NCBI RefSeq assembly: GCF_027887165.1
Contig: NC_077228.1
Span: 384,500,456 to 384,564,455 of the forward strand
DNA: 64,000 nucleotides
Direction of reading: 5' to 3'
Origin: Monodelphis domestica
Lineage: Eukaryota > Chordata > Mammalia > Didelphimorphia > Didelphidae
Positions within the stretch are counted from its first letter, which is position 1; each line of letters opens with the position of its first letter. Made by a program: the position numbers and the translations under genes. The notes beneath the pieces are model-generated. The model was not told the origin of the DNA, searched no databases, and was given only the letters and a program-made list of their open reading frames with translations. Shown here piece by piece: positions 12,501 through 21,010 of the stretch.

Positions 12501-15123
12501 ATTAAAACTGATATATTTTAAAATATTAATAAAAAGATGTTATGTTCATATAAATAACCTTTTATGAAAACTATTTTTTAAAAAAACAAGTGAGAAGAGT
12601 TGCATTATTTTATATATTTTTGCAAATCTCTTTTCAATGTCTTACTTAATAGCAGATAGCTAAAATCTTATCTGCTTCTTTAATCTGTTGTGATATATTG
12701 TTTTAGGTAAAGAAATTCTAGCCTCACATAGATACACAGGAAAGAGTATTTGAATAAGCAAATAATGTCTTAAAATGTCTAACTCCTTTGTCACTGAGTT
12801 CACAGACCCCCCCTGAAAAGGATTCTGAGTGAGGTTTTGAATTATACTTTGAGAACTTGCTGAATTAAAGAGTGGCTGTTTTCTTTTCTTCTCTACTGGC
12901 CACCTTTTTCCAGTAGTAGGTGAAGCAATACCTTTAAGCTTCAGGAAAGTTCAATGAGATCTCTAAGTCAGTAACACCACCTGTTCTTTACCTTTTCCAA
13001 CTGATTTGACTATCAAGGTTTTAATAATCATTCACATAGTAGACCTAATCAAATAACTTATTTTCTCAAAAATCTTCAGGGACTCCTTACTTTCTACCAA
13101 GTAAAATTCAAACTCTTTCCCCTGGAATTCAAGCTCTTCATAATCTAGCCCTTCCCTAGCTTTCCAATAATTTTATGTTGTTTCTCTATATGTCTTAAAT
13201 TAAATTTTGCATATTCCCCAGCACCTAGCACAATAACTTGTAAATAGAAGGTACTTAATGCTTGTTCAATGTCTTTTAAAATAATGAAATAAAACCTCAA
13301 AAAGGTTTGTTTTTCTTAATTCTTCCACATGATTAGCTAAACAAACTACATTAAAGCAGGTAGGCCTTGATACAGGAATAACTTTTTTGGTGTTCCTTTC
13401 CTATAAAATTAACAAAGGAGGGAAATGAAGGGGAGAAGAAAGTAAAAAAGTAGCACCTGTTTACTCTTATGATAGATTGTTCTTTTACCAGAGAAGCCTA
13501 AGTAGAGTTTAAACTTAATAAGCATTTCCAACAGAAACAATATTATAGTGGCTATATTCCATTGTTCCTTTATGATATTTATACAACATTGAAAACTTGC
13601 AATAATGATAATACATGTATAATTCAGATTGAATTGCCTATCAACACTGGGAGGGAGAAGGCAAGGGAGAGGAGGGTGAGTGATAAGTTCAATCATATAA
13701 CTTAGGAAAACTTATGTGGAGATTTTTTATATGTAATTGGTAAAGAAAATAATAATAAAAAAAGAAAACTTGCAATAATACTGTTTTCTAATACTTAATT
13801 TCTCATTACAAAAAATCATGCTGCACTCTTTAGGAATCTAGACCAGAATCTATATAGCACACTACTCCAAAGTCTGTAGGATGAAGAAACAGAGGTCCAA
13901 AAATAAAGTGACTTGACCAAGTCACTGTGGCTTGAATAGGCCTTCATGAGTTTTTTTCCAAGTTCCAATTTAATGGTACACTGGACACAGGATAAAAAGA
14001 TCCATAAGTATAAGCACCTAAAGAGAAATGGCTCTTTTGTTTTTTGTCTTTATCCAAAATTAGCCCATAATGCCTTTAACATAGTAGATGCTAAATAAAC
14101 AATGACTTAAATGGAACTGTATGGCTGGCTAAGTAAATTCTTCAAAGGTAAATTTCTCATCTGTAAAATGTGAATAATAACTGTCCTACCTTCCTCACAA
14201 GGCTATTCACAGGAAAGTATATATAAAATGTTAAGTATATATGAGCTATTATTTGTAAGTACACATTGATTAAGGTAGAGAGGTATAGTGGAGAATCAAC
14301 CTTGGAACCAATAAAACCTCAGTTCAAGTCATGCCTCTGACAAACACTGGTTATATGACCCTGGGCAAGTGACCTGACCTTTGTACCCTAGGCAAATCTC
14401 TAAGCCTATAAATTGCAAAGAAAGTATTAAACTGCTGTTGGAAGGAGTATTCTATGCTAGGGAAACACCAGGTCCAGTTCCTATTATAAAAATTAACCAT
14501 TTAAGTATAAATGGTTCATAAATTAGAAATGGTTGGAGCTTTTCATACAACAAAATGCATACTCTACCTTCTGCTGGAGTGTCTAAAAGATTGGCATGCT
14601 TTGTTTTCACATGTGTTTCCAAATCTTCATTACATGGTTCTATTTTCCCACAGAATGGGCATTCTGGAATACTGGACAGTGATTTATTTATTTCAGTTAA
14701 GTCATACAGATTCAATCTATTTTCTTGTAACTCTCTCAGTTCAGTCAAATTCTCTGAATGAAAGGCTTTACGCTTTAAAGAAGTATCCTTAGAGTGACTG
14801 TGATCTGTAAATTTCAGATCATTTGATGCACAAGCAGAATAAACATCTTCACTAACTTCCATTCTATAATGATGAGAGTTTTCTTTTTCAGTTTTTCTAT
14901 CAGGAGTTCGACATTGTACTTGATTAACTTTTTCCATGACTCTTTCATTTTCATTTTGTTCAAAATGAGCTGCTTCAATATGGAAACACATTTCATCATA
15001 ATTCACACCAGATAATTTGCAAAAAGGACAGACAACTTCATTTTCCATATGAGTCAAAAGAAGATGAGTCTTCATGTCTTGTTCAGAGGCTACTATTTCT
15101 CCACAAATATCACAGGTAAACAT
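394..15123 (-). CDS. ZUP1: ZUP1 (zinc finger-containing ubiquitin peptidase 1), 5' coding part, 6 exons, runs off left edge
   Basis: Cysteine deubiquitinase of the ZUFSP/C78 family. The family cleaves K63-linked ubiquitin chains and acts in genome maintenance (established knowledge). Spliced coding segments, 5' to 3': 15123-14568, 11777-11670, 7376-7261, 2837-2669, 1855-1667, 559-394, giving 1304 nt or about 435 codons; the human protein has roughly 578. Zinc fingers visible: ZnF1 C4/C7/H20/H25, ZnF2 C32/C35/H48/H53, ZnF3 C155/C158/H171/H176, ZnF4 C194/C197/H210/H214. A MIU-like helix (DLELARQLQQEEDR, about 229-242) follows. The catalytic Cys is at about 356 in GDKGWGCGYRNFQ, matching the human active-site Cys. 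The catalytic His and Asp are past the left edge. Every junction keeps phase and no stop or frameshift is seen, so it looks functional. It is divergently transcribed from KPNA5. Confidence 0.96.
560..1666 (-). other. ZUP1 intron 6
   Basis: 1107 bp, AT-rich. I recognise no mobile element. A 9-bp inverted repeat (TAATTGTAC / GTACAATTA, 4-nt loop) lies near 725-746. No open frame of interest. Confidence 0.75.
1667..1855 (-). CDS. ZUP1: ZUP1 exon 6: catalytic cysteine
   Basis: 189 nt, acceptor TTTTAG before 1855, donor AAAG/GTAAGC after 1667. Starts GIIESLHRHYQN and includes GDKGWGCGYRNFQMLLSSLL, the C78-peptidase nucleophile motif; the Cys is about residue 356. The exon keeps phase 1 at both ends. 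Confidence 0.96.
1856..2668 (-). other. ZUP1 intron 5
   Basis: 813 bp. Contains one plus-strand SINE (2077-2282) with an (AAAT)n tail; the remainder is unassigned AT-rich sequence. Confidence 0.8.
2077..2282 (+). repeat. Marsupial tRNA-derived SINE, near full length
   Basis: GGGGGCAGCTAGGTAGCTCA start, B box TGTTCAAATATG, 3' block ACAGAGTATTGATTCCAAG and GGAAGGTAAGGGTT, followed by poly(A) and AAAT repeats up to about 2315. Confidence 0.92.
2669..2837 (-). CDS. ZUP1: ZUP1 exon 5: pre-catalytic helical region
   Basis: 169 nt, acceptor CCAATAG before 2837, donor TCTG/GTGAGT after 2669. Encodes KQYGLDGSGGYKQQQLRNME and continues to DDGKTRTSG, corresponding to the helical ubiquitin-binding segment just before the protease fold. 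Conserved with the human protein as remembered, with only scattered substitutions. Confidence 0.95.
3060..3480 (+). repeat. Long interspersed repeat family, class not assigned (copy 1)
   Basis: Shares ordered blocks with other copies in this window: TTGTAAAGGGCTTTAG, TATATTTTATCCC, then 'ATATCACTTTGGCAG'. Comparable blocks occur near 9360-9480, 11320-11420, 20780-20870 and 25830-25960, always on the plus strand. I recognise the family as common in mammals but cannot name it with confidence. Confidence 0.6.
4105..4625 (-). repeat. L1 LINE 3' end, 5'-truncated
   Basis: Minus-strand reading gives TGGCTGAACAAATTGTGGTA and TGATGGAATACTATTGTGCT, the ORF2/3' region of marsupial L1, ending in an A-rich tail that appears as T-run at about 4105. 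Internal blocks are shared with 24558-24822 and 62150-62880 (for example TTTCCATGTTGTTGATATTT). Confidence 0.85.
5356..5916. mobile_element. Non-autonomous hAT-type element with terminal inverted repeats
   Basis: The left end reads CTGTGATGGCAAATCTATGG and the complement of the right end CAGTGATGGCAAACCTTTTA, an inverted terminal pair. Flanks ACCTAGTC (5348-5355) and ACCTAGGT (5917-5924) are 8-bp duplications with two mismatches, as expected for hAT. It is GC-richer than its surroundings, 561 bp long, has no transposase frame, and contains an internal duplication (about 5475-5565 versus 5735-5815). Confidence 0.8.
6879..7080 (+). repeat. Marsupial tRNA-derived SINE with intact target-site duplication
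   Basis: Full-length copy. The 10-bp direct repeat AAATCTCAAG flanks it at 6869-6878 and 7081-7090. Close agreement with the other young-looking copies. Confidence 0.93.
7261..7376 (-). CDS. ZUP1: ZUP1 exon 4: MIU ubiquitin-binding helix
   Basis: 116 nt. The acceptor is CCCAG before 7376 and the donor is TTGCAG/GTATAG after 7261. It reads GVSKGSSDLELARQLQQEED and onward to EEFQKLQ. The acidic and alanine-containing DLELARQLQQEE stretch is the motif-interacting-with-ubiquitin helix of the family. The exon is absent from simple ORF scans because it has no internal start, but phase (1 in, 0 out) fits exactly. Confidence 0.94.
8060..9520 (+). repeat. Long interspersed repeat family (copy 2), interrupted by an L1
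   Basis: The left part (8060-8357) has TCACAATCTAATGTGAGAGA, GACAACATGCAAACAATCC and GAAGACATTCCATGCAATA. The right part (about 9228-9520) resumes with CAGTGAAAATGCTCAGTTAG and TCTTGTTTGAAGGACAGCA, then CTTTAGGAAAATTACTTTGA. The two halves join in the order seen in the uninterrupted copy near 25480-26010. Confidence 0.65.
8358..9227 (+). repeat. L1 LINE 3' region (ORF2 end and 3' UTR), degraded
   Basis: Contains AAATGCTGGAGAGGATGTGG and later blocks such as 'GATGGAATACTACTGTGCCA' and GCAGAAGCAAGAGAACA, which are characteristic of the C-terminal ORF2 region of mammalian L1. Several stops interrupt the frame. It is inserted in the preceding repeat. Confidence 0.85.
9655..9867 (+). repeat. Marsupial tRNA-derived SINE with 13-bp target-site duplication
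   Basis: Full-length copy flanked by AGAAGATCCAAAA at 9641-9653 and 9868-9880. The tail is AT-rich rather than pure poly(A). Confidence 0.93.
10455..10640 (+). repeat. L1 LINE fragment
   Basis: Blocks CATCAACTAGAGAATAGCTG, AACAAATTGTAGAATATGAA and AGAAACCTGGGAAAACTTAT match the L1 ORF2 end/3' region seen at 8358-9227. Short and decayed. Confidence 0.7.
10652..10780 (+). repeat. Truncated marsupial tRNA-derived SINE
   Basis: Begins GGGGCAGGTAGGTGGATACT and jumps directly to the CORE part (TGTGCGATCCTGGACAAGTC), so the tRNA-like middle with the B box is deleted. It retains the ACCAACATTTAGAATCAAT 3' block. Confidence 0.75.
10950..11560 (+). repeat. Long interspersed repeat family (copy 3)
   Basis: Blocks GCAAAAACAAAAAACAGTGC, GCATTCTACGCATGGAAAG, AAAGGTAATAGGGAGTTACC and GTGAGTAACATGGCC follow the same order as in the other copies. 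Diverged; no intact frame. Confidence 0.6.
11670..11777 (-). CDS. ZUP1: ZUP1 exon 3: zinc finger 4
   Basis: 108 nt, acceptor ACAG before 11777, donor GAAG/GTGAGT after 11670. The split Gly codon from exon 2 is completed, then RNQPFYECPICGLICTNY continues in frame, with the fourth C2H2 finger C194/C197/H210/H214. Phase at both ends matches its neighbours. Confidence 0.95.
12401..12860. mobile_element. Ancient hAT-Charlie-type DNA transposon remnant
   Basis: The left end GCAATGGTCTCAGAGCC and the complement of the right end GCAAGTTCTCAAAGTATA form an imperfect terminal inverted repeat of the 'GGTTCTCAAAG' type. The interior is AT-rich with AAGAGCTTTTGTTTACATGG, a block I associate with mammalian MER1-type elements. 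No transposase frame. Confidence 0.5.
13060..13270 (+). repeat. L2 LINE 3' end
   Basis: Contains AGTAAAATTCAAACTCTTTC, CTCTTCATAATCTAGCCCTT and the terminal CACCTAGCACAATAACTTG with TACTTAATGCTTGTTCAATG, the usual L2 3' signature. Confidence 0.75.
13607..13763 (+). mobile_element. 5'-truncated L1 3' end with 16-bp target-site duplication
   Basis: Only the last 157 bp of a marsupial L1 (CATGTATAATTCAGATTGAA, GGGAGGGAGAAGGCAAGGGA, then an A-rich tail), flanked exactly by GAAAACTTGCAATAAT at 13591-13606 and 13764-13779. This is a target-primed reverse-transcription product. Confidence 0.88.
14281..14405 (+). repeat. MIR-like CORE-SINE, decayed
   Basis: GTTCAAGTCATGCCTCTGAC (B-box region) and TATATGACCCTGGGCAAGTG (CORE) on the plus strand. 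Confidence 0.65.
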
Positions 15124-15135
15124 TATTACAGAAAC
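14568..15135 (-). CDS. ZUP1: ZUP1 exon 2: start codon and zinc fingers 1-3
   Basis: The acceptor CTTCTAG precedes 15135 and the start codon is 15123-15121, in MFTCDICGE. The donor is GAAG/GTAGAG after 14568. It encodes 185 codons plus 1 nt: three C2H2 fingers with a poorly conserved, charged linker (about residues 58-150) between fingers 2 and 3. That linker is the fastest-evolving part relative to the human protein as I know it. Confidence 0.95.
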
Positions 15136-15565
15136 CTAGAAGTGAAAACACATCATTACTTCTAATTAGAAAATATTACTCATACTTCAAGGTCTTTTAA
15201 TGTTCTAGATGTAAGCAATCCTCACACAGATGGGAGATCCTGATGGTTCTATATTAACAATTAAATGTAATAAAATATGCAAGTAAGCTAAACAAATCAT
15301 ACACACTGCAAAAATGTTTTACTCAATTTGGTGTTCCTTTCTGTGTTCACTTCAATTTCCTCTACTTCTAGCTTTGTTTCGTCTTTTATTTATACTTGTG
15401 TTTAATGTACATATCGTTATCAAGCCAATGAAATTTATTTGTATCACTTTCAAGATTTTATATCATCATACTGATATTTATAATTATATGGCACTATATT
15501 ATTCTTTGATGAATTATCTGAATTAACTTGCTATCTTGCTCAAAAGTGTAGCTTATTCACACCTT

Positions 15566-15809
15566 TTCAGTTGTTTTTCAGTCATATCCAACTCTTCGTG
15601 ATCTCATTTGGGGCTTTCTTGGCAAAGGCACTTTAGTTGTTTGTCATTTCCTTCTCCAGCACATTTTATAGATGAGGAAACTGAGGCAAATAGGATTAAG
15701 TGACCTGCCCCAAATCACACACTAATAAACACATCTTAGGCCAGATTTGAACACCAGAAGATGAGTTTTCTTGACTCCAGGCCATTCAGCTCTATTCACC
15801 TAGCTACCA
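15566..15809 (-). repeat. Marsupial CORE-SINE with RTE/BovB-like 3' tail
   Basis: The left end (3' end of the minus-strand element) shows TTTTCAGTCATATCCAACTC and TTCGTGATCTCATTTGGGG, resembling the BovB/RTE 3' end. The right part has GATGAGGAAACTGAGGCAAA and the tRNA-like GCCAGATTTGAACAC. Two further copies are at 48262 and 49292. Confidence 0.8.
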
Positions 15810-15994
15810 TACTTTTATTACATGTTTAATGACCTCAAATTTTGATTCCTTAGAGGTTGGTATTCCATGATTTGCAGTCATATTGTATAACTAGAAAAAA
15901 AGATATTAAATTTCAAGGAGCCTCTTGAGATAAAAAAAAAAAAAGCAATGTATAATTTCCTGAAAGCAGTCAAACCCTCTCTCCTCTTCCTAGT

Positions 15995-16372
15995 TCATTG
16001 TTTATCTGTAGTGATTATCCAAGATAAATGTGGACAGGCCAGTTCTACAGGCTCAAATGTATGTCCTAGTGTGGACAACAGGCATTCTTTATCCAAGCTT
16101 TTTCCCTTACCCAAGACAGTTATGTTGAACAGTTCTGAATAATTATGGACTTCATTTACAAAGTTATCCAATTTTCTACAATGATTACTTGATGAAATCA
16201 GTATAGTACCCACAAAGAGAATCATTTGGAAGACTCCTCTTCCACTTAGATGTTGAGATGGGAATAGTCCTAGACAGTGGCAAATAACATTGTGTAAGAG
16301 AGGAGACATATTATGTCCCTCTAGAAGGCAGTTTTTGCTACATTCCCCAAGGGAAGAAGAGAGAAAGATCAA
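15995..16372 (-). pseudogene. Possible endogenous retrovirus pol (reverse transcriptase) fragment
   Basis: A 125-codon minus-strand frame without stops. It includes SPLLHNVICHCLGLF followed about 20 residues later by a short hydrophobic ILFVGTILISSS stretch, an arrangement that loosely recalls the region around the YxDD active site of retroviral RT. No intact YxDD is present, there are no recognisable LTRs beside it, and upstream and downstream frames are closed. If viral, it is an old inactive remnant. A chance frame is the alternative. Confidence 0.3.
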
Positions 16373-17686
16373 TTTCTTTCCTCTCCATTTCTCTAGCTCC
16401 TTTACACCTCTCTCTCTAGTTCCCCAGTGAGAGTGTGAGGGACCCCATTCTGCTCCTATATTACAACCGTGTCAAACAACATTGGGAAAATATTTCTCTG
16501 TTTTATGTCTTACTTGATACTAATTACAAGTGGTCAAAAAAAACCTGTTTAGTTATTATTAGTTTTATTTCCACCTTGAGAACTGTTCATGTTCACTACT
16601 ACTTCATTGGAAGGTATTAGAATGAAAGGTATGTATTTTTCCTTATAGGTTCTGATTTATTTTCTGTACTTACAAATTATTTTCTTCATCTGTTTTTCAT
16701 TCAAGTAGTTTTTTGTTATACAAAATCCTCTTAGCTTGTAAAATCAAAACCATCTTCCAATTGCTTGACGGACAAAAAATGTTCTCTGCATAGTTGATGT
16801 TATTAGAGATTTTATTCTACTTAATTTTACTTTACTATGATTAGTACCTCTTTTTCTTTATATTCTATCAGAAGGGAATATAGTTCATCTTTCAATTCTT
16901 ATTAATTCAAACAACAAAATCATTTTTAAGGTTTCTTTATCATTTAAATAGTAAGTTTAATTTGCACTTCCCATTTATCACAAATAGGAGTTCCACTTTA
17001 GGATTACTTTGTTTCTAAGCTCTTCTTGTCTTTCTCCTCACTCACTGTCTGCTATTCTTAAACATCCTTCTAAACCATTTAGAGATATAGTCAAAACAAT
17101 ATTCTGGCAGTTTTAATGATTTTCTAGGATCTGGTACATCTTGATTTCAGAAGTGTCTGATCTTATGTATATCTTGTTAGTGTTGATTCTTGCTTAATCA
17201 TTTAAAATGTGATATATAAAAAGACATTTAAAAAGCTCTTGGGCCTTTTCTTTTTCTATCTCCCTAGCTTTTGGTACTTTAATTTCACATGTTTCATAAT
17301 ACCAATTCTTTTGTTCATTTTCTATTTAAACTGATTTTTATTTTCAAGTGTTTTACACTGTTTCTTCTCTTCCATGTGGAAATGTTTCTGCTTGGGAACT
17401 TTTTAAACCTTTTATGCTACTTCAACTCCTTTTCAGTTTAGAAGATAGTCACCTAGAGTTACTGTGCCCAAAATGTCTTATCAGCCTGTGGCCAACCTAG
17501 TGAAGTAAATTTCTAAATTTGGTTAAGGTAGTCTTCAGACAAGTCATATAAGGTCCCTGGATTATCCACACAATTACATTAGCCTACAATACTTTCATGC
17601 TACCCTGTGGTAATGGAAGGGAGCTTTAGTAGAGTTAGATACGGACCTAAAAAGACTGTTATTGACATGTTTTAAAATGCCAAGAT

Positions 17687-17732
17687 TTTATATATATTAT
17701 ATATATAAAATTTATATTATAGATATATATTT
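17687..17732. repeat. AT-rich simple repeat
   Basis: Tract of TATATAT and TTATAT units, partly self-complementary. Confidence 0.8.
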
Positions 17733-18114
17733 AGCAAAATTTCAGGTGAAGAAAATCCTCTTCAGAGCGCTAAATAAGTCACAATAACAAAATGCACAAC
17801 TCACAAAGATCTGGAGATGCTACTATGTAACTGTCTGAGCCCTACATTTAACATTAACTTGATAGTGGAGCTTTCAAATATTAAATAAGACACTGAAAAT
17901 AAACATGCCTCCAAAACTTTCAGGCTATTTCATGTGACTTAGGGGCCTCTAAAACAAAGTAATATTGTTTTCATTTGGAGAAAACTCTTTGGTCTCAGGT
18001 GCCCTAAGTAACCATGCTCACTTTATTTTGCCGAATTTAAGAGAGGTGTGGAAAATGGCAGGCATTTATGCAAGCAGGAGTCCCACTGGGATCCAAAGAG
18101 TTAATCCATTCAAC

Positions 18115-18360
18115 TCATTCAGTGCATACTATATGCCAGGCATAGGAGAGACAAAAACAAAAAACGAATCAATCCCAGTCATTAGGGAACTAACACTTTA
18201 TTAAAGTGCACCCAGAGAAGTAACTAAAAGTAATTGGAGGTGGGGAAGGCTGGGGAGTGCCAGATCCTAGAAGGAAGCTGAGTCTCAAGGGAAGAGAGGT
18301 GGCTAGAAGGTAGTATCTTATTTAAGGGAGGAAGGTGGAGAATGGAATGACCAGAGTTTA
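18115..18360 (+). repeat. Long interspersed repeat family (copy 4, 5' part only)
   Basis: CATACTATATGCCAGGCATA opens the family ('..CTATGTGCCAGGCA..'), followed by ACAAAAACAAAAAACGAATC and GGGGAAGGCTGGGGAGTGCC. Confidence 0.55.
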
Positions 18361-18499
18361 CACTGAGGTACAATACTTATAGTCAGATTTACTACAAATC
18401 TTAGGTCCCAGGACAACTTCTTTCAATTGGCCTTTCTGACATCCACCCTCTCCCAGAATGTTACCAGTTTTCTTCTTCCTTCAATTATCGGGCAAATAT

Positions 18500-18890
18500 T
18501 TACCAACAAAGGAGATCTCTGCACCTAGAAGTGGAGAGCCCAGGAACAAGTCCTGGAGCTGCCACTCACTACTATCTTTTGGCAAAGCACTTCATGTCTA
18601 TATTCCTTAGTTTCTTCAACGATAAAACGTGTGGGGTTGGGGATGTGTGAGCCTTTTAAGTCTCTTTCAGGTCTAAAACTCTGAATCTATTTTGTCTTCC
18701 TCGGGGAGAATCGAAACTCCTTCAAGGAAACAACTTGTTTTTTCTTTATTGCATCTCGGAGCACAGAACCTCACGATTATGGGATACCCATTTTACCAAC
18801 CATGCCCCTGAGGCTCAGAAAGGTGAGATGATCTGTTTGAGTTACACAGAGGGCAGGTGGTCTGACCTGGGTTCCCTAAGTGGGCTTTCG
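18500..18890. repeat. MIR-like SINE remnants, two, opposite orientation
   Basis: Plus-strand piece at 18500-18690 (CTGGAGCTGCCACTCACTAC, TTCCTTAGTTTCTTCAACG) and minus-strand piece at about 18760-18890 (CCCCTGAGGCTCAGAAAGG, GAGTTACACAGAGGGCAGG). Both are old and decayed. Confidence 0.5.
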
Positions 18891-19202
18891 GTGAGCAATT
18901 AAGTCACCTTTAGCAAGGGCGAGTTCCCTCCCGGCTCCCCATCTTTAGGAAAGAAAAAGCAATGGAGGCCAGCGGGGCCTGCATCCCTCCCTCCGGCCTT
19001 GGGGCCAAAACCGTACGTTCGCCCAGGGCCCCAGGCTGGTGTTGGTAGTACTGTACGAAACCTGAAACAACGCACAGAAAAGAGGGCCCTGGACAGCCTC
19101 AAAACGTAGGCCCAGCATCCTAGCTCGGCTTTTCTTATGGTCCACAGCCACTTGGAACGCCGGAGGTGACTCCCCACCCCTCCACCCCTGGGCTACAGGT
19201 AC

Positions 19203-19320
19203 CTGACCAGCAGCAGCAGCAGAAGATTCTCTCCATTCACCGTGTCCTCTTCACAGGGGAAGGCTGCGCAAGCGCGTTATCCTAAAAAGCCTCAACCTTG
19301 CGACTTCCGCCCTTCTCGAA
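19203..19320 (-). other. ZUP1: ZUP1 exon 1, non-coding (5' UTR), upper boundary approximate
   Basis: A consensus donor, CAG then GTACCT on the minus strand, sits at 19203/19202 inside the CpG-rich promoter block, and the next exon downstream (15135) begins 12 nt before the start codon. A leader exon here is therefore required and this donor is the best candidate. The transcription start is not visible; I placed it near the NRF1-like site by inference. Confidence 0.55.
19265..19275. promoter_or_regulatory. NRF1-like site
   Basis: TGCGCAAGCGC matches the palindromic (T/C)GCGCA-N-GCGC consensus of NRF1, next to the ZUP1 leader exon. Confidence 0.6.
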
Positions 19321-19510
19321 TCTTCGACTGCGGGGAAGGGTAACCTTAAACTGGACACTGGACACTGGCCCCTAGGAGTGTGAATCAGGACGTGGCTCCC
19401 AGGGACCGTTTTGAAAGACCTTGAAGGCTCCTCGATTTTTAAATTGCCCTCCTTTCTTCACTGTGCAGATTATACTCTCAGCCACTTCCTGTCCCCCCCC
19501 TCCACTGCGC

Positions 19511-19530
19511 TGCATGCTGGGATTTGAAGT
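19511..19530 (-). promoter_or_regulatory. ZNF143/STAF-like site
   Basis: The minus strand reads ACTTCAAATCCCAGCATGCA, close to the ZNF143 consensus ACTACAATTCCCAGCATGC. Position upstream of ZUP1 fits a proximal promoter element. Confidence 0.65.
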
Positions 19531-20364
19531 CTTCGTTTGGACTCGTACTGAAACTAAACCAAGGCAGAGATGAATACTTGAGTTGGAAGGATTCCCAGCC
19601 AGGACTGGCTGAGTAGGTTTTCTTCCCACAAAGAGGAGGAAATGTCTCGCACTGTCTATTGGGTGACCTGGTGGGAAGCTCTCCAGAACAAATAAGCAAC
19701 CGCAAGTCTCTCACAACCACATTCTTCTGTCTATAAAGTATTTCAGAGATGTTATGTTTTTATTAGTAGTAAGGGAAGAAAAGTAATTGTTTTAGGGTAC
19801 AAAAACCTGTTTATTTTCTTTGGAATATTAAAAAAAAAAACCTATCTCCCAGCTCAAACAAGTGCTCAATCCAATACAGAAGTTTAAGGTTTGCAAAGCA
19901 CTGGGAAGTCACTATTATTATTTCCTTAATACTATAATAATATCTACTTACATAGCATTTTCTATATATTACCTTTTTTGATTACCACAACAACCCTAAG
20001 AAATAATTTAATAATTAAAACTGGCATATATATACAAATGATATGTATGGTGCAAAATGTTATATGTGTATATAAGTGCTGCACTTGGAACCAGGAAGAT
20101 CTGGGTTAAAATTCTGCCTCTTACCCCTTTAAAAAAAAGCCAATTAACTTTTTGGGTTCTTAGTTTCCTCATCTGTAACATGAGCAGAAGTTCAACTATA
20201 AGGCCTTTAAGCCATCTTTAAAGCTATGAACAATTATTTTTGTAGAGGCTTTTAAAACAAGATACATGTCTTCACAGACAGCCTGCCAAGTGAATATAAC
20301 TTTTCCTATTTTACAGATGAGGAAACAGGCCAGTCCCAGAAAGGTTAAATGGGGTACCCAAGGT

Positions 20365-21010
20365 CAAATAGGCACTATGCTAATCACTGGTGATATGAAA
20401 AAAGACAAAAAACTCAGAACCTTCTTTCTCTGAACTCACAGTCTAAAGAGGAAAACAACTATATACAAATAAGATATATGTAATGATATATTGGTAGTAC
20501 TCTCTGATAGAAGGCAGTAGGAAAGGGAATCAGCATTCATGTAGCACCTTATTCCAGACACAGTGCTAAATGCTTATGTTATCTCATTTGATTCTCACAA
20601 TTACCTTGGCAATTAAGTGCTATTATCCCCATTTTACAGTTGAGGAAATTGAAGCGAGCAGAGGTTAATGCAGGGCCATATAGTCTGTTTCTGAAGCTCA
20701 GACCTTTGTGTCTGGCAGGTCTTCCTGTTTCTAGGCCTAATACCATATCTACTCATGGGGGCCAGGTGATGAAGAATGCCAGATACCAAACAAAGGACTT
20801 TACATTTGATCCTGAAATAGGGATCCACTGAAACTCATTAAAGTGTTAGGGTGACATGGTCAGACCTACACTTTAAGAAAATCTGTGTGTGTGTGTGTGT
20901 GTGTGTGGTAGCAGAATGGGCAGTAGATTTAAAGGGATGGGAAAGAAAGGCAAGAAGATAAGTTAGAAGGTTATTGCAACAGTCCTGGAGAGTGGTGATG
21001 GGGAATAAAG
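20365..21010 (+). repeat. Long interspersed repeat family (copy 5), with a GT microsatellite inside
   Basis: Blocks ACAAAAAACTCAGAACC, AGGACTTTACATTTGATCCT, GTTAGGGTGACATGGTCAGA and GGTTATTGCAACAGTCCTGG appear in family order. MIR-like sequence (20520-20730) interrupts it. Confidence 0.55.
20884..20908. repeat. (GT)n microsatellite
   Basis: About 12 uninterrupted TG units inside the surrounding long-family repeat. Confidence 0.95.

Larger units (their letters stand above)
11778..14567 (-). other. ZUP1 intron 2
   Basis: 2790 bp. Holds an unidentified stretch (about 11890-12330), an ancient hAT remnant (12401-12860), an L2 3' end (13060-13270), a short L1 3' end with clear target duplications (13607-13763) and a MIR-like SINE (14281-14405). 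Confidence 0.8.
15136..19202 (-). other. ZUP1 intron 1
   Basis: 4067 bp. Contains a RTE-tailed SINE (15566-15809), a possible retroviral pol relic (15995-16372), AT-rich unassigned sequence (16400-18110) with an AT-dinucleotide tract at 17687-17732, a long-family fragment (18115-18360), MIR-like pieces (18500-18890), and the start of the CpG-rich promoter block. Confidence 0.75.
18900..19560 (-). promoter_or_regulatory. ZUP1: ZUP1 CpG-rich promoter region
   Basis: GC-rich block with CpG dinucleotides in otherwise CpG-poor surroundings, spanning the non-coding first exon. It includes TGCGCAAGCGC (19265-19275, NRF1-like), CTTCCG/CTTCCT ETS-type cores near 19304 and 19485, and a ZNF143/STAF-like site at 19511-19530. 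No TATA box. Typical housekeeping-type promoter; binding is inferred from motif only. Confidence 0.75.

Noticed and set aside
14511..14999. Plus- and minus-strand frames of 60-93 codons overlapping ZUP1 exon 2
   Set aside because: They are other-frame readings of the ZUP1 coding exon, whose own frame is supported by family similarity and splice phase.
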